Source of the DNA: Micromonospora sicca
Lineage (GTDB): Bacteria > Actinomycetota > Actinomycetes > Mycobacteriales > Micromonosporaceae
DNA length: 64,000 nt
NCBI RefSeq assembly: GCF_003172935.1
Contig: NZ_QGKS01000258.1
Span: 1-64,000, forward strand
Reading direction: 5' to 3'
Part shown: in pieces, positions 53,802-62,977 of the stretch
How the letters are laid out: each line of letters opens with the position of its first letter
Numbering within the stretch: position 1 is the stretch's first letter
Made by a program: the position numbers and the translations under genes
The notes under the pieces: model-generated
Databases searched by the model: none
What the model saw: only the letters and a program-made list of their open reading frames with translations
Told to the model about the DNA's origin: nothing

Positions 53802-53883
53802 CCATGCCTCGCAGAGAGGTCAATTAGCGAGCTGCACCCCTCCCACCCGAGGCGTCCGCCGCACACGATCGAAAGAGGGACCC

Positions 53884-54846
53884 GTGCGATCGAAGAGCTG
53901 GTTCTTGGCGGCGGCGGCCGCGTTCACCCTGATGGCCGCGGGTTGCGGAGGATCGACCGACGGCGGCTCCGGCAGCAGCGGGAGCAAGACCACGCTGCGG
54001 GTTGCCAGCAATTCGAACAGCAGCGCTCTGCCGCTGTGGGTCGCGGTCGAGAAGAACCTGTGCGACAAGCAGAACCTGAAGATTAACTTCACCAAGATCG
54101 AGAACGTCGGCACGCTGCCGCCGGCCCTCGGCAAGAACTTCGACATCATCTTCACCACGCCGGTCCAGGCCATCACCGCGACCGCGCAGGGCATCCCCGT
54201 CACGGAGATCGCCGGCTCCTCGACCGACACGAAGGACAACGCGAACAGCTACCTGTTCGTGCAGGACAAGTCCCCGATCCGCAACGTTAGCGACCTCGCC
54301 GGCAAGAAGATCGGAGTGCTCACCGAGGTCGGCACCCTGCACTACGCCACCCTGCGGCTGCTCAAGCAAGCGGGCGTCGACCCGAGCTCCGTTCAAATCG
54401 TCCAGGTGGACGGCCCGAGCCAGGCCGACCAGCTGGCGGCCGGACGGGTCGACGCGGTGGAGACCGTACGGCCGTTCAACGCGGCCATCAAGGCGAAGGG
54501 CGGCCGGAACATCGGCACCCCGTTCTCGTCCCTGGGCGACGAGATCAGCGTGATCTGGTGGGGCGCCAACCGCCAGTGGGCCGAGTCCCACTCCAGCGCC
54601 GTGCAGGCGTACCAGAGGTGCCTCCAGGACGCCACCACGTACATCAAGGAGCACGACGCGGAGGCGCGCCAGGTCCTGCAGAAGTACACGAAGCTGCCGG
54701 AGGAGGTCGCCAAGTCGTTCGAGCTGCCGCTCTACGACCCGTCCGTGCGCCCCGACGACGTCAAGCGGTGGCTGGACGCGATGAAAGAGCTGGGCCTGTT
54801 CAACGGCGACGTGGACGTCAGCAAGCTCGCGTACCAGGCGAAGTGA
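53884..54846 (+). CDS. NitT/TauT-type ABC substrate-binding lipoprotein 2
   Basis: A 320-residue binding protein with signal peptide and lipobox LMAAGC (Cys21). SNSNSSALPLWVAVEKNLCDKQNLKI, LPPALGKNFDIIFTTPVQAITATAQGIPV and SVQIVQVDGPSQADQLAAGRVDAVETVRPF match the first binding protein at 33454 over its whole length. GTG start at 53884 with GAAAGAGGGACCC upstream. It has no permease of its own and probably shares the 41.3-43.7 kb transporter, giving one channel two ligand specificities. Confidence 0.87.
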   Translation: MRSKSWFLAAAAAFTLMAAGCGGSTDGGSGSSGSKTTLRVASNSNSSALPLWVAVEKNLCDKQNLKINFTKIENVGTLPPALGKNFDIIFTTPVQAITATAQGIPVTEIAGSSTDTKDNANSYLFVQDKSPIRNVSDLAGKKIGVLTEVGTLHYATLRLLKQAGVDPSSVQIVQVDGPSQADQLAAGRVDAVETVRPFNAAIKAKGGRNIGTPFSSLGDEISVIWWGANRQWAESHSSAVQAYQRCLQDATTYIKEHDAEARQVLQKYTKLPEEVAKSFELPLYDPSVRPDDVKRWLDAMKELGLFNGDVDVSKLAYQAK

Positions 54847-54850
54847 GCCG

Positions 54851-55510
54851 ATGATGCACCTCGACTACACGAGGGCCGAGGCCCTCTACGCGAGCCAGGA
54901 CCTCGGGCAGGAGATCGGACTGGGCGAGCGTCCTGCGCTGCTCGTGGTGGATTTCCAGCTCGGCTTCACCGACCCGGCCAGCCCCATCGGCGGTGACATG
55001 TCCGCGGCGATCGAGGCCACCGTCGATCTTCTTGCCGCGGCACGGACCGCGGACGTGCCGGTCTGGTACACGGTGGTGGGCTACCGGCCGGACCTCGCCG
55101 ACGCCGGGGTGTGGCCGCTCAAGTATCCCCGGCTGGATGCCCTCCGGCGGAACACGCCAGCCGTGCAGGTCGACCCGCGGGTGGCCCCGTCGGATGCGGA
55201 GGTCGTCATCCTCAAGCAGTACGCGTCCGCGTTCTTCGGCACGTCCCTGCACTCGATGCTGGCGGCCGCGCGCGTCGACTCGCTGATCGTCACCGGCTGC
55301 ACCACCAGCGGCTGCGTACGGGCGACCGTCGTCGACGGGATGCAGTACGGCTACCGCGTCGTCGTGGCAGAGGACTGCTGTGCCGACCGGGACGAGGCCC
55401 CACACCTGGCCAACCTCTTCGACATGCGGACCAAGTACGCCGACGTGGCCCCCTCCGGGCAAATCATCAAGTCACTGGAACTCCGCAGCGGGCAACCGTC
55501 CCGTACGTAG
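54851..55510 (+). CDS. Isochorismatase-fold amide hydrolase 2
   Basis: A 219-residue cysteine hydrolase. Asp in LLVVDFQLGFTDP (about 36), Lys in VILKQYASAFFGTSL (about 122), Cys in VTGCTTSGCVRATVVDGM (about 156). RVVVAEDCCADRDEAPHLANLFDMRTKYADV parallels the product of the gene at 52852, so the two hydrolases and the two adjacent binding proteins look like products of one duplication. It follows the binding-protein gene by four bases. ATG at 54851 or 54854. N-carbamoylsarcosine-amidase-like in sequence character. Confidence 0.86.
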   Translation: MMHLDYTRAEALYASQDLGQEIGLGERPALLVVDFQLGFTDPASPIGGDMSAAIEATVDLLAAARTADVPVWYTVVGYRPDLADAGVWPLKYPRLDALRRNTPAVQVDPRVAPSDAEVVILKQYASAFFGTSLHSMLAAARVDSLIVTGCTTSGCVRATVVDGMQYGYRVVVAEDCCADRDEAPHLANLFDMRTKYADVAPSGQIIKSLELRSGQPSRT

Positions 55511-55562
55511 CAGGGGGAAGGACCAGCGCCGCTGCCCTTGCCGAAGACCTCGTCCATGCATT

Positions 55563-55985
55563 TCACGCGGCATGCCGGTACTCGTTGAGGATGCCGCCGA
55601 GGCGTTGGCGTCTTCGTATATCGAGGCGAGCCAACTTGTCCGGATCGGCGACCGGCGGAGGCAACGGGTACAGCGGGCGCGTTCGCAAATGCCCTGGTGC
55701 GGGCGGTGCCCGTTGTAGAACTGTTCGAAGTCGCGCAGGGCGTGGAGCAGGTGCCGCTGGTTCCAGATCAAGCTGCGGTCCAGCAGTTCGCGCCGCCCCG
55801 TCTGCACCCACCGTTCCATAACCGAGTTCATTCGCGGCATCCGGACGCCGCTCAGGACGACGTCCATGCCCGCGTCTGGGAGGACCGCGTCGAGCAACTC
55901 GGGGAGCTTCCCGCCCCCACAGGAACCGCGCCCGGCAACCGGCGGCGTCCTCGATGTCCATGACAAGGCTGTTCGCCGTCTGCAC
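55563..55985 (-). pseudogene. Remnant of an rve-type transposase, frameshifted
   Basis: Pieces of an integrase-core transposase C-terminus can be read in two frames: NSLVMDIEDAAGCRARFLWG, then MDVVLSGVRMPRMNSVMERWVQTGRRELLDRSLIWNQRHLLHALRDFEQFYNGHRPHQGI, then PLYPLPPPVADPDKLARLDIRRRQRLGGILNEYRHAA. At least two shifts separate them and the N-terminal half is missing. No inverted repeats found. It marks an old insertion at the right end of block 2, just after the second hydrolase gene. Confidence 0.75.
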
Positions 55986-56097
55986 AGTCAGAGGCAGTTA
56001 GGAGTGGTTCGGCGACGTGCGGCCATGCCCCACTATGGCGCGGCGCGCCGAACCGGCTACCTCCCGGTTCAGCGGCCGTGGCGATAGCGTTGCCGGT

Positions 56098-56679
56098 ATG
56101 CCGATGCGCCTCGCCGGGTTGGTCCTCGCGGCCGGCGCTGGCCGCCGTTTCGGCATGCCCAAGGCGCTGGTCCGCCACCACGGGCGGCTGCTGGTCGAGC
56201 GCGCGATCGAGGTAGCCGTCGCGGCGGGCTGCGCGCCCGTGGTGGTGGTGCTCGGGGCAGCGGCGGCCGACATCCGGGCGGTCGCCGAGCTAGGCGCAGC
56301 GGTTGTCGTCGACAATCCCGACTGGGAGAGCGGTATGGGCTCGTCGCTGCGGGCCGGGTTGGCGGCACTCGCCGCAACCGATGCCAGCGCCGCGGTCGTC
56401 CTGCTGGTCGACATGCCGGGCGTGACGGCGGCAGCGGCCCGACGCGTCGGCTCGCTCGCCGACGCGGACGCGCTCGCCATGGCCGGCTATGGCGAGCGGC
56501 GAGGCCATCCCGTGCTGCTCGGCCGCTCGCACTGGACCGGCATCGCCCGGACGGCCATCGGCGACGTCGGTGCCCGGCCCTACCTACGACGGCACGCAGC
56601 CGAGGTGCAGGTCGTGTCGTGCGTCGACGTCGCCGACGATGGCGACATCGACATACCCGCGGACATCCGCGAAGCCTGA
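56098..56679 (+). CDS. MobA-like NTP transferase (molybdenum cofactor cytidylyl/guanylyltransferase type)
   Basis: A 193-residue nucleotidyltransferase. AGLVLAAGAGRRFGMPKALVRHHGRLLVERA is the nucleotide-binding signature, DNPDWESGMGSSLRAGLAAL and VVLLVDMPGVTAAAARRV hold the metal-binding Asp, and GYGERRGHPVLLGRSHW follows. This is the MocA/CoxF-like group that adds CMP to molybdopterin for xanthine-oxidase-family enzymes. Its place at the end of a block with a molybdenum hydroxylase and XdhC fits cofactor supply. Start ATG 56098 (MPMRLAG); a second ATG lies two codons on. It is separated from the block by the transposase remnant. Confidence 0.83.
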   Translation: MPMRLAGLVLAAGAGRRFGMPKALVRHHGRLLVERAIEVAVAAGCAPVVVVLGAAAADIRAVAELGAAVVVDNPDWESGMGSSLRAGLAALAATDASAAVVLLVDMPGVTAAAARRVGSLADADALAMAGYGERRGHPVLLGRSHWTGIARTAIGDVGARPYLRRHAAEVQVVSCVDVADDGDIDIPADIREA

Positions 56680-56809
56680 CCCCACCTCCGCCCGCCGCGT
56701 TCGCCTCGCCCCGGATGGTGACCGGCGGACCTCGCCGAAAGCCGCTCCGGCCGCCCGCCGCACGGATCTCCCCCGCCTCCGCCAATCGGCTACAGATGAG
56801 CACGTCTCG

Positions 56810-56895
56810 TGATCATGTAACGCCCCGGCGACTGACGCCTTCGGGGTCGCCAAAGAGGTCTCAGAGCAGGAAGCGCTGGTCATCGGACTGTCGGT
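56810..56895 (+). repeat. Module-associated upstream repeat, copy near 56.85 kb
   Basis: ACTGACGCCTTCGGGGTCG, CAAAGAGGTCTCAGAGCAGG and GCGCTGGTCATCGGACTGTC correspond to 30079-30143. It lies left of attachment-like module copy 4. No gene is seen between 56680 and 57596 other than these repeats. Confidence 0.5.
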
Positions 56896-57029
56896 GAGAT
56901 TGATGTTCCAGCCCTTACGACGGGCGCCGCCACCCGAACGGGGACATGCAGCGACAGATGTCGATTAGCTCCTTCCAGCAACGTCCCGCTGAGGCGGCCA
57001 GGGAGAACCGGCGAGACGGTCGGATCCAT

Positions 57030-57440
57030 AGGGCCTGCAGGTTGACCACTTCGGTTTTCTCTGGGAGGTCACACCGACGCGCTCGCCTGCATCGTCGCAG
57101 GTCACGGCGTTCCCTCCGTCTGGCCTCGGTGAGACCACTTCGGACGGGTGACCACTTCGCCAAGCTGCGCCCGATCTGCACCCACCTGTAAGGCCCCAAC
57201 TGCTACAAGCCCCTGACCGCCCTGACCTGCGGATACTCCCCTACCAGCCGATATAGAGTGCCGTCGACTGCTGTTCACTGCCGTTGAGTGCAGTTGTGTG
57301 AAGCAGGACGCTCCGCCGGCTCTGACCTGCGAAAACGCAAGACCGCAGGTCGGGGCGTATGCCGCTGAGCGCCGTTCGGTGCCGTTGAGTGCAGTTCAAC
57401 GCCGTTCAGTGCACCCGACTGCTCCCAACGTGCTCCCCCG
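57030..57440 (+). repeat. Attachment-like module, copy 4 (left arm, core, right arm)
   Basis: Left arm: ACCACTTCGG at 57045, 57134 and TGACCACTTCG at 57149 (the last two 18 bp apart), CCGATCTGCACCC, CCTGACCTGCGG, then 10-bp units CTGTTCACTG and CCGTTGAGTG. Core: GTGTGAAGCAGGACGC at 57296-57311. Right arm: inverted repeat GACCTGCG ... CGCAGGTC, five 10-bp units at 57362-57411, CACCCGACTGCTCCCAACG and GCTCCCC. This copy is the most diverged in its left arm. Confidence 0.7.
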
Positions 57441-57596
57441 ATCCCGGCCCCAACCGACCCACACGGTCAGCCGGGACAGCCTGCCTAACGCAGGGCCGCC
57501 CGCCCCGCAGCACGGAGCGAGCGACCCGACGGTGGGCACGGACAGTGACGAGCGCGCTCACGGACGCCGCGCTTTGTCAGCGGCATGTCAGTGCGT

Positions 57597-57878
57597 TCAT
57601 CCGAGGGTGGGCCGGCCCTCGGAGATCTGTTCTTCTACCGGCCGACCGGACCAGGCCAGCCATGGGTCCGCGCCGGACTTGGGCACGACCACAGGCCCGT
57701 TGCCGGCCAACGCGTCGGAGATGCGGCCTGACTCGATGAAGGCGCGGGACTGGTAGCCCACGGACCAAGCGGTCTCGTGCTCCCACGCACCGGTGATCAC
57801 CCATCCACCGGTGCGGATCTCATCCATGCGGTCAGCGAGGAAGGCAAGTGCGATCTCGCGAGCCTCTTCATCGGTCAT
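57597..57878 (-). CDS. YrhB/Imm35-like small protein
   Basis: A 93-residue protein: MTDEEAREIALAFLADRMDEI, then WVITGAWEHETAWSVGYQSRAFIESGRISDALAGNGPVVVPKSGADPWLAW. The alpha-helix followed by a beta-rich W-x-V-x-Y-x-S ... L-x-G-N-x-P-x-x-V pattern is that of the YrhB domain, also called immunity protein 35. Such proteins often guard against a secreted or contact-dependent toxin, but no toxin gene is next to it here. Isolated, with no operon partner. Confidence 0.65.
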   Translation of the reverse strand: MTDEEAREIALAFLADRMDEIRTGGWVITGAWEHETAWSVGYQSRAFIESGRISDALAGNGPVVVPKSGADPWLAWSGRPVEEQISEGRPTLG

Positions 57879-58024
57879 GCTCGTGACCCTAACGCTGGAA
57901 CGATGATGCAGGACCGAGCCAACGCGCTGTCATCGGCACGTCCGTGCGCGTGCCGCGGAGGCTTGTCGTGACGCTGAGTAGCGCGCTAATCGTGGCATGT
58001 GGGTATGAATGGTCCGGGGACCTG

Positions 58025-58435
58025 TCACCTCTTCGGCGGCCACGGTGACGGTTTGCGGGAGATCCACCAGTAGCCGGCATAGCGCGGGTTGTGATGCCAG
58101 CGGGATCGGCGCACCTCGTCCGTCCGGGGCGCCCAGTCCCGGTACGGCAGCAACGCCATTCGCGACGCGATCTGACCCGCCATGTATGGCCACGCGATCA
58201 CAGTGATCAGCGCGTCCCGACGGCGGTAGGACACCCGAGGCGCGAGCCATGGCATTACCACGACGGGCAGCACCGACCCCGCCAGATACCCGAGCCAGTA
58301 GCTGTCGGTCGCATCCCAAACGACATAGTGAAGCACGACCGCTGGCAGCCCGATAGGGGCCCAGATGAGCACCGCGCGCAGGCCCCGGGCCAGCCCTTCG
58401 CGCGGCTTGCCTGAATCCAACGGATCATCTGGCAT
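58025..58435 (-). CDS. Hypothetical membrane protein
   Basis: A 136-residue protein with three hydrophobic segments: RAVLIWAPIGLPAVVLHYVVW, SYWLGYLAGSVLPVVVMPWLAP and DALITVIAWPYMAGQIASRMALL. A Trp/Arg-rich tail (RSRWHHNPRYAGYWWISRKPSPW) follows. I do not recognise a family. ATG 58435 is the first after a short upstream extension without coding character. It is divergent from the next gene. Confidence 0.55.
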   Translation of the reverse strand: MPDDPLDSGKPREGLARGLRAVLIWAPIGLPAVVLHYVVWDATDSYWLGYLAGSVLPVVVMPWLAPRVSYRRRDALITVIAWPYMAGQIASRMALLPYRDWAPRTDEVRRSRWHHNPRYAGYWWISRKPSPWPPKR

Positions 58436-58557
58436 TCGCGCGACGGTAGCCTCGCCGGTTGCAAATCTCAAGGGCAAACGCAACGCTCATCGGCAGTTCC
58501 GGATACGAGCGGACGGCACCGCTGTCACGTTGCGTGGCGCGCGGATCGCGGCCAGAT

Positions 58558-59394
58558 GTGTGCGCTGCAGTCCAGCCGTTCGCCGGCTGCCTGCCGATCG
58601 GGCACGGCCCGTCGGGCACTGTCCTCGTCGCCGACATCGACCCCAATCGCCTGCACGAGGCCTGGCAGGCTGCCGACGCACTGGTGCCGGTCATCGGACG
58701 CCGACCCGTCATGGTCACCGACGACTTCGACAACACGCTGAGGATCCGGCCCGAGCCCGAGCCGGGTCCGTCGGAGTCGGAGCTGCGCGCGTTCGCCGAG
58801 GCGGCCGAGTCTTCCGAACCCTGGCTGGCCTACCGCCACTACAGCGAGGACGACGAGGTCGACGAGGGCGAGGTCGAGTACTACGCGCGTGGCATGGCCA
58901 GCGTCGACCTGGACCTGACGGCCCTGGTGTCGGATGGGGCGCTGCCGACTCCGCGCCAGGCGCTGGAGCGGGCGCTGTACGATCGGCTGCTCGCCGACGC
59001 CGACCTGTACGCCCGGGTGCTTGGCCGCGTGCGGTTCGTGACGCAGACCGACTACTGGTACACGCCTGACAGCGTCCTGCTCATGTTGTTGCCCACCAGC
59101 GACGTCCCCAGCTCGGGGTACTGGGTGGACTTCTTCGGTGCGCTCACCCGGGAGTACCAGCGGACGCTCGCCGAGGTGTTGGCGCAGTGGCGTCACCGGT
59201 GGGACGCCCGCCTGGTCGCGTCGTGGGGCACCATGCTGCAGTTCCAGGTGGGTTGTCGCCCGGCACCGGGTGACGAGGCGTGGACCGCGGCCGGCCAGCT
59301 CAAGGCGCTCGCCCCGAACCTCGACCTGAGCCGGTGGGAGGTCGCGGTTGCCTTCCCCGCCGGTGACGCGTGGTTCGTGCACAACCGGCCCTGA
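58558..59394 (+). CDS. Hypothetical protein, possibly DUF4253-like
   Basis: A 278-residue acidic protein. PFAGCLPIGHGPSGTVLVADIDPNRLHEAWQAADALVPVIGRRPVMVTDDF opens it, with the pattern of DUF4253-type proteins (a W-P-V-like segment after a long helix); SEDDEVDEGEVEYYARG and RVRFVTQTDYWYTPDSVLLMLLPT follow. No catalytic motif is evident. The start is unsure: GTG 58558 leaves 120 bp for a divergent promoter; a TTG at 58459 would add 33 residues that look non-coding. Function unknown. Confidence 0.55.
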   Translation: MCAAVQPFAGCLPIGHGPSGTVLVADIDPNRLHEAWQAADALVPVIGRRPVMVTDDFDNTLRIRPEPEPGPSESELRAFAEAAESSEPWLAYRHYSEDDEVDEGEVEYYARGMASVDLDLTALVSDGALPTPRQALERALYDRLLADADLYARVLGRVRFVTQTDYWYTPDSVLLMLLPTSDVPSSGYWVDFFGALTREYQRTLAEVLAQWRHRWDARLVASWGTMLQFQVGCRPAPGDEAWTAAGQLKALAPNLDLSRWEVAVAFPAGDAWFVHNRP

Positions 59395-59689
59395 CAAACT
59401 CGACCAGACCGTGACCCGCCGAGCTCGGCCGTGGCCCCAGCTCGGCCGAGCCGCCCCCTCATCGGCACGTCCGGACGTCCCTCGGGACGCCGGCGGTAAC
59501 GCTCCGCAACGCGCCGTCCGCGGCAGAATCGGGCACTGACCTTGGCTGCGCCCTTCACGGCCTGGTGCCCCGCCATCAGACCACCTTCACGACATGTGGA
59601 TGGCCCGGCGGAGGCTCAGCCAGTCCTAGTCGCTGCGGTAGCGCCACGAGGCTGATGACAGCTTGCCCCGATGTTGGCAGGATGATCGG

Positions 59690-60706
59690 GTGCGTCGGAT
59701 CGAAGCGGAATGGGTACGTCGACTCCCGGATTTACAACTGGATCGTGTTCTTGCGCCACCTTCGCTGGAGCCGGTAGTCAGATACCACTTACTCGACCGA
59801 ACAGTAAGTGTGCTGGACGAGCAGTTGCAGCCGATCCAGCGGCTGTTCTTGGACGTGCCACCCACAGCAAAGCTTCTTGCCGCAAGTCCGGACCTGGCGA
59901 CCGTCGTCGTGACCGACACCCGTCGGGTCATCATCATGGCGGCAGGCCGGCCAATCCCGGTCGAGATTGCGGCAGCCGATTCCGCGACGCTGCTGCCGGG
60001 CGGCCGTCTGCTGGTCACCGCGCCGACACTCGAACGGCTGGAATACAAGGGCCGCGAGTACGACGCCAAGGGCGAGCACCTGGTGTTCCTGGTGGATCTA
60101 GGTTCGGGACATGTCCTGGACCAAGCCGTTCTTGATGCGGTGGACGCCAGCGTGACCACCGTGCCTCATCCGCACGACGGGTCGGTGGTCCTGGATGCAG
60201 CTATGGGTCAGGACGGCGCTTTGATCTATGTCGCCCGGGTGCTGGACGACAGGATCAAGGTGGAGCTTGTCGCCGAGAACGTGGTCGCGGCGAGCTTCGC
60301 ACCGTCCGGAGATCGCCTGCTGCTCATGCCTCACCCCAGCTTCGATAACAAGATATCCGTCCTGGAATGGCCGAGCCAGCGTCCCCTTGCTCGGCTCCAC
60401 GCGGACGATCTGGCAATCGACGACTTCGTATTCACCCTGTACGGATGTTTCCTGAGCGACCGGCGGGTACTCCTCGACACCTACGAACACGGGCTGTTGC
60501 TGTGCTCCGGCGAGCTCAGCCCTGTGGCGTGGATCAGCCTGAATCCGCCCTTTGAAACGAGCGACGTGGAGGTGTCGACAATGCGCGTGTCGCCAGAGGC
60601 CGTGTTCGGTGTCGCAGAGGACGTGTTCGCTGCCGACATCCGGGATGGGACGTCCCTCTCTTGGACCCTTTGGCGAATCCCGCCTTCGAGAGTTGATGCA
60701 GGCTGA
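59690..60706 (+). CDS. Hypothetical protein, beta-propeller-like
   Basis: A 338-residue protein with repeated beta-rich stretches ending in hydrophobic-Asp or hydrophobic-Ser turns: KLLAASPDLATVVVTDTRRVIIMAAGRPIPV, ATLLPGGRLLVTAP, VVAASFAPSGDRLLLMPHPSFDNKISVLEW, VAWISLNPPFETSDVEVSTMRVSP. These resemble WD40/YVTN-type blades, about six in number. No signal peptide. GTG start at 59690 with AGGAT upstream. Unknown role. The 295 bp before it hold nothing I recognise. Confidence 0.6.
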   Translation: MRRIEAEWVRRLPDLQLDRVLAPPSLEPVVRYHLLDRTVSVLDEQLQPIQRLFLDVPPTAKLLAASPDLATVVVTDTRRVIIMAAGRPIPVEIAAADSATLLPGGRLLVTAPTLERLEYKGREYDAKGEHLVFLVDLGSGHVLDQAVLDAVDASVTTVPHPHDGSVVLDAAMGQDGALIYVARVLDDRIKVELVAENVVAASFAPSGDRLLLMPHPSFDNKISVLEWPSQRPLARLHADDLAIDDFVFTLYGCFLSDRRVLLDTYEHGLLLCSGELSPVAWISLNPPFETSDVEVSTMRVSPEAVFGVAEDVFAADIRDGTSLSWTLWRIPPSRVDAG

Positions 60707-60954
60707 TAATCGAGGCGAGCCCGGGTCTCGCGCCATGGGGTACGTGCCACGCCGGGGAAGGCGGGTCTCCTGTCGGACAGTCGTAGACCGCCCAGCCTCC
60801 TCGGACGGGTACCAGGCGCAGCACGCCCCCCGGGCTCCTAGCACTGGGGAAGATCGATGATTCATGGTCTGAAGGCAGCACTTGTACCCAGGCCCAGGCA
60901 TCGATGTCCAGTTAGCGAGGCCTTGAAGCTACGTCGCCACGATGGCATCCGCTT

Positions 60955-61070
60955 CTCGGCAGATGAGGACGTCGCCCGGTTGACCAGCGCGACCCACGGA
61001 CGTTGACGCCTTCGGGCCGCTGAAGAGGTTACGGGGCGGAAAGCCCTGGTCTGCGCGCTGCAGGTGGATG
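60955..61070 (+). repeat. Module-associated upstream repeat, copy near 61.0 kb (no core)
   Basis: GACGTCGCCCGGTTGACCAG, GTTGACGCCTTCGGGCCG and GAAGAGGTTACGGGGCGG match 30048-30125. No core or 10-bp units follow, so this is a partial copy. It lies in the 520-bp gap 60707-61226, which otherwise holds no gene. Confidence 0.5.
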
Positions 61071-61226
61071 GTGCGGGCATCAGTACTTCGCTCCGAAGGG
61101 GTGTTCTCCAAGCCGGTCAACGGGGATCGCGCCGGCTGGGCTCGCACGAGCGGTGGTCGGTGCATTCGCAGGCCAACCAGAGAGATCAGCAAGCCGCAAT
61201 GCGAAGGCATCAGTACGCTCGCGACC

Positions 61227-62000
61227 ATGGTCGAGGGCTTCGTCTACGTAGAGAACGAGCGGCCGGGTGTCATGGCCAGGGCGACACCCGGGACGAGGGT
61301 GGCGAAGACATCGTTCGAGCCGCCGTGGATCGTCGTGGACCGCTCGCTCGAACAGATCATCGTCGCACGGTGGCCCGGCAGGTTGTTCCGGGTGGCGGTC
61401 GTACCACCGTCCTCGGCCGCAGAGCGGGCCGCGATGGCACGCGCCGCCCAAGGGCTGGTGTCCGGCGCCGGCTACGTTCGCGCGCTGGCGGTGGACGTAC
61501 TGGCCGAGCTTCCGCCGGCGCTGCTTTTCGGTTCCCAGGGCCGAGCCATCGTCGAGGTGATCGAGGTGGCCCGGTCTCTCACGGAGGAGAGAGCCACACT
61601 GCTCGCGTCGGCGGACCACCCAGCGGCGGGCGAAACCTACAGCGCCGCATGGGCCAGGTGGACGGGCACCGTCCACGCTGCAGATGAACGAGACCGGGAC
61701 CATTCCGCGACGATCGGCCACCACCAGCCCGGCCGTGCCACCTCGCCCATCGGAGCGGGCTTCACCGTGCTGCACACGGCCGTGACCGACAGCGCCCAGC
61801 TCCGCGGCCGCCCCGGCGCCCTGAGAGTGAACCCCGACGGCGAGCAACTGCTCGACGAGACCTGGGCGACGGCCGGAAGCGCACTGCTCCACGCCGCCAT
61901 GGCCTTCGGCGCGCCGGAACTGGTCACCGGCGCCGAGGCCGCCGTATTGACAGCCGCGTGGCGAGCCGTGCTCAGCGACGAGCGGCGCGGCACCACGTGA
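61227..62000 (+). CDS. Hypothetical protein
   Basis: A 257-residue protein starting MVEGFVYVENERPGVMARATPG. The first half (VAKTSFEPPWIVVDRSLEQIIVARWPGRLFRVAVVPPSSAAERAA) looks like a globular alpha/beta fold. The second half has AGFTVLHTAVTDSAQLRGRPGALRVNPDGEQLLDETWATAGSALLHAAMAFGAPELV. I recognise no family or catalytic motif. It starts at the ATG 61227; upstream frame is open but crosses repeat sequence. Confidence 0.5.
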   Translation: MVEGFVYVENERPGVMARATPGTRVAKTSFEPPWIVVDRSLEQIIVARWPGRLFRVAVVPPSSAAERAAMARAAQGLVSGAGYVRALAVDVLAELPPALLFGSQGRAIVEVIEVARSLTEERATLLASADHPAAGETYSAAWARWTGTVHAADERDRDHSATIGHHQPGRATSPIGAGFTVLHTAVTDSAQLRGRPGALRVNPDGEQLLDETWATAGSALLHAAMAFGAPELVTGAEAAVLTAAWRAVLSDERRGTT

Positions 62001-62099
62001 CGCTCCCTGTTCACTCACCAGGCAACGACAGGGACCGGCACACGGCGGACACGGCACTGACATGCCCCCCACCAGCCGGACACCGCGCAAAGCCTGCCG

Positions 62100-62175
62100 T
62101 CGTCCGCCCACGACGGCGACCCCTTCGGACTCACCGAAGAGGTCACCAACGTGGAAGCACTGGTCAGCGCGTTGC
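62100..62175 (+). repeat. Module-associated upstream repeat, copy near 62.1 kb
   Basis: CGACCCCTTCGGACTCACC, GAAGAGGTCACCAACGTGG and GCACTGGTCAGCGCGTTGCC match 30083-30143. It lies left of module copy 5. Confidence 0.5.
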
Positions 62176-62319
62176 CGGTGGGAAAACCGTCCCACGTCCC
62201 GGAATCCGTCGTGACGTCCGCCGGCCTGCCACCATAGCTGCCAATCAATACACACCCTCACCGGCTGACTGCTCGGTGGCCCGCCGACGCCGCCAATGCG
62301 AGCCGACCGCGAACGAACC

Positions 62320-62735
62320 GCGAGGTGACCTCTTCGGTCTTCACTGGGAGGTCAAACAGATCCCGCCGCCGCATCATTGCTGGTCAGCGCCTTAGCCGAC
62401 GTGATGCCGGTTGACCACTTCTGTCGCGGTGACCACTTCGTCAACGTGCACCCAATCTGCTCCCAGCGCAAGGATCGGCCCGGCCGCTGATCCCTTACCG
62501 CACTGACCTGCACATACTCTTTCACCAGGTCTAATAGAGCGACGTCGAAGTTAGCGCGCTGCCGTTGAGCACTGCGTGTGAAGCAGGACGCTGCACCGAC
62601 TCTGACCTGCAAAAACGCGAAGCCGCAGGCAGGGGTGGGTGCGGTTGCGTGCAGTCGGATGCCGTTCGGTGCGGTTGAGGGCCGTTCAGTGCACCCTGTT
62701 GCTCCCAACCTGCTCCCCCGATCCTGGCCCGTGAC
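62320..62735 (+). repeat. Attachment-like module, copy 5 (left arm, core, right arm)
   Basis: Left arm begins GAGGTGACCTCTTCGGTC, which shares GTGACCTCTTCGG with the tRNA-Val fragment; two TGACCACTTC sites 18 bp apart follow at 62412 and 62430. Core: GTGTGAAGCAGGACGC at 62576-62591. Right arm: five 10-bp units at 62642-62691, CACCCTGTTGCTCCCAACC and GCTCCCC. The stretch 62340-62590 is nearly identical to 30306-30560. The rest of the gap up to 62977 shows only a further pair of GCTCCC motifs near 62860. Confidence 0.7.
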
Positions 62736-62977
62736 CGGGTTGCCGCAGCCAGGCTGAGACGGGCCGTCTTACAGGTCGTTCGCAGAGTTCGTGGCCGCTT
62801 ACCGCTTGCCCGAGCGGCCCTGGCTGGCGTCGGCGTCCGGCCAGCCACCGTTAGGCTCAGCCGCTCCCGACCCGCTCCCACGACCCGCTTGTCAACCGGA
62901 CGTGCTCAGGAATACCGCCGCCCCATCAGCGGCAGATGACGGCACCGTCTCGACGCCGCGAGCGGGGCTCTGACGGT

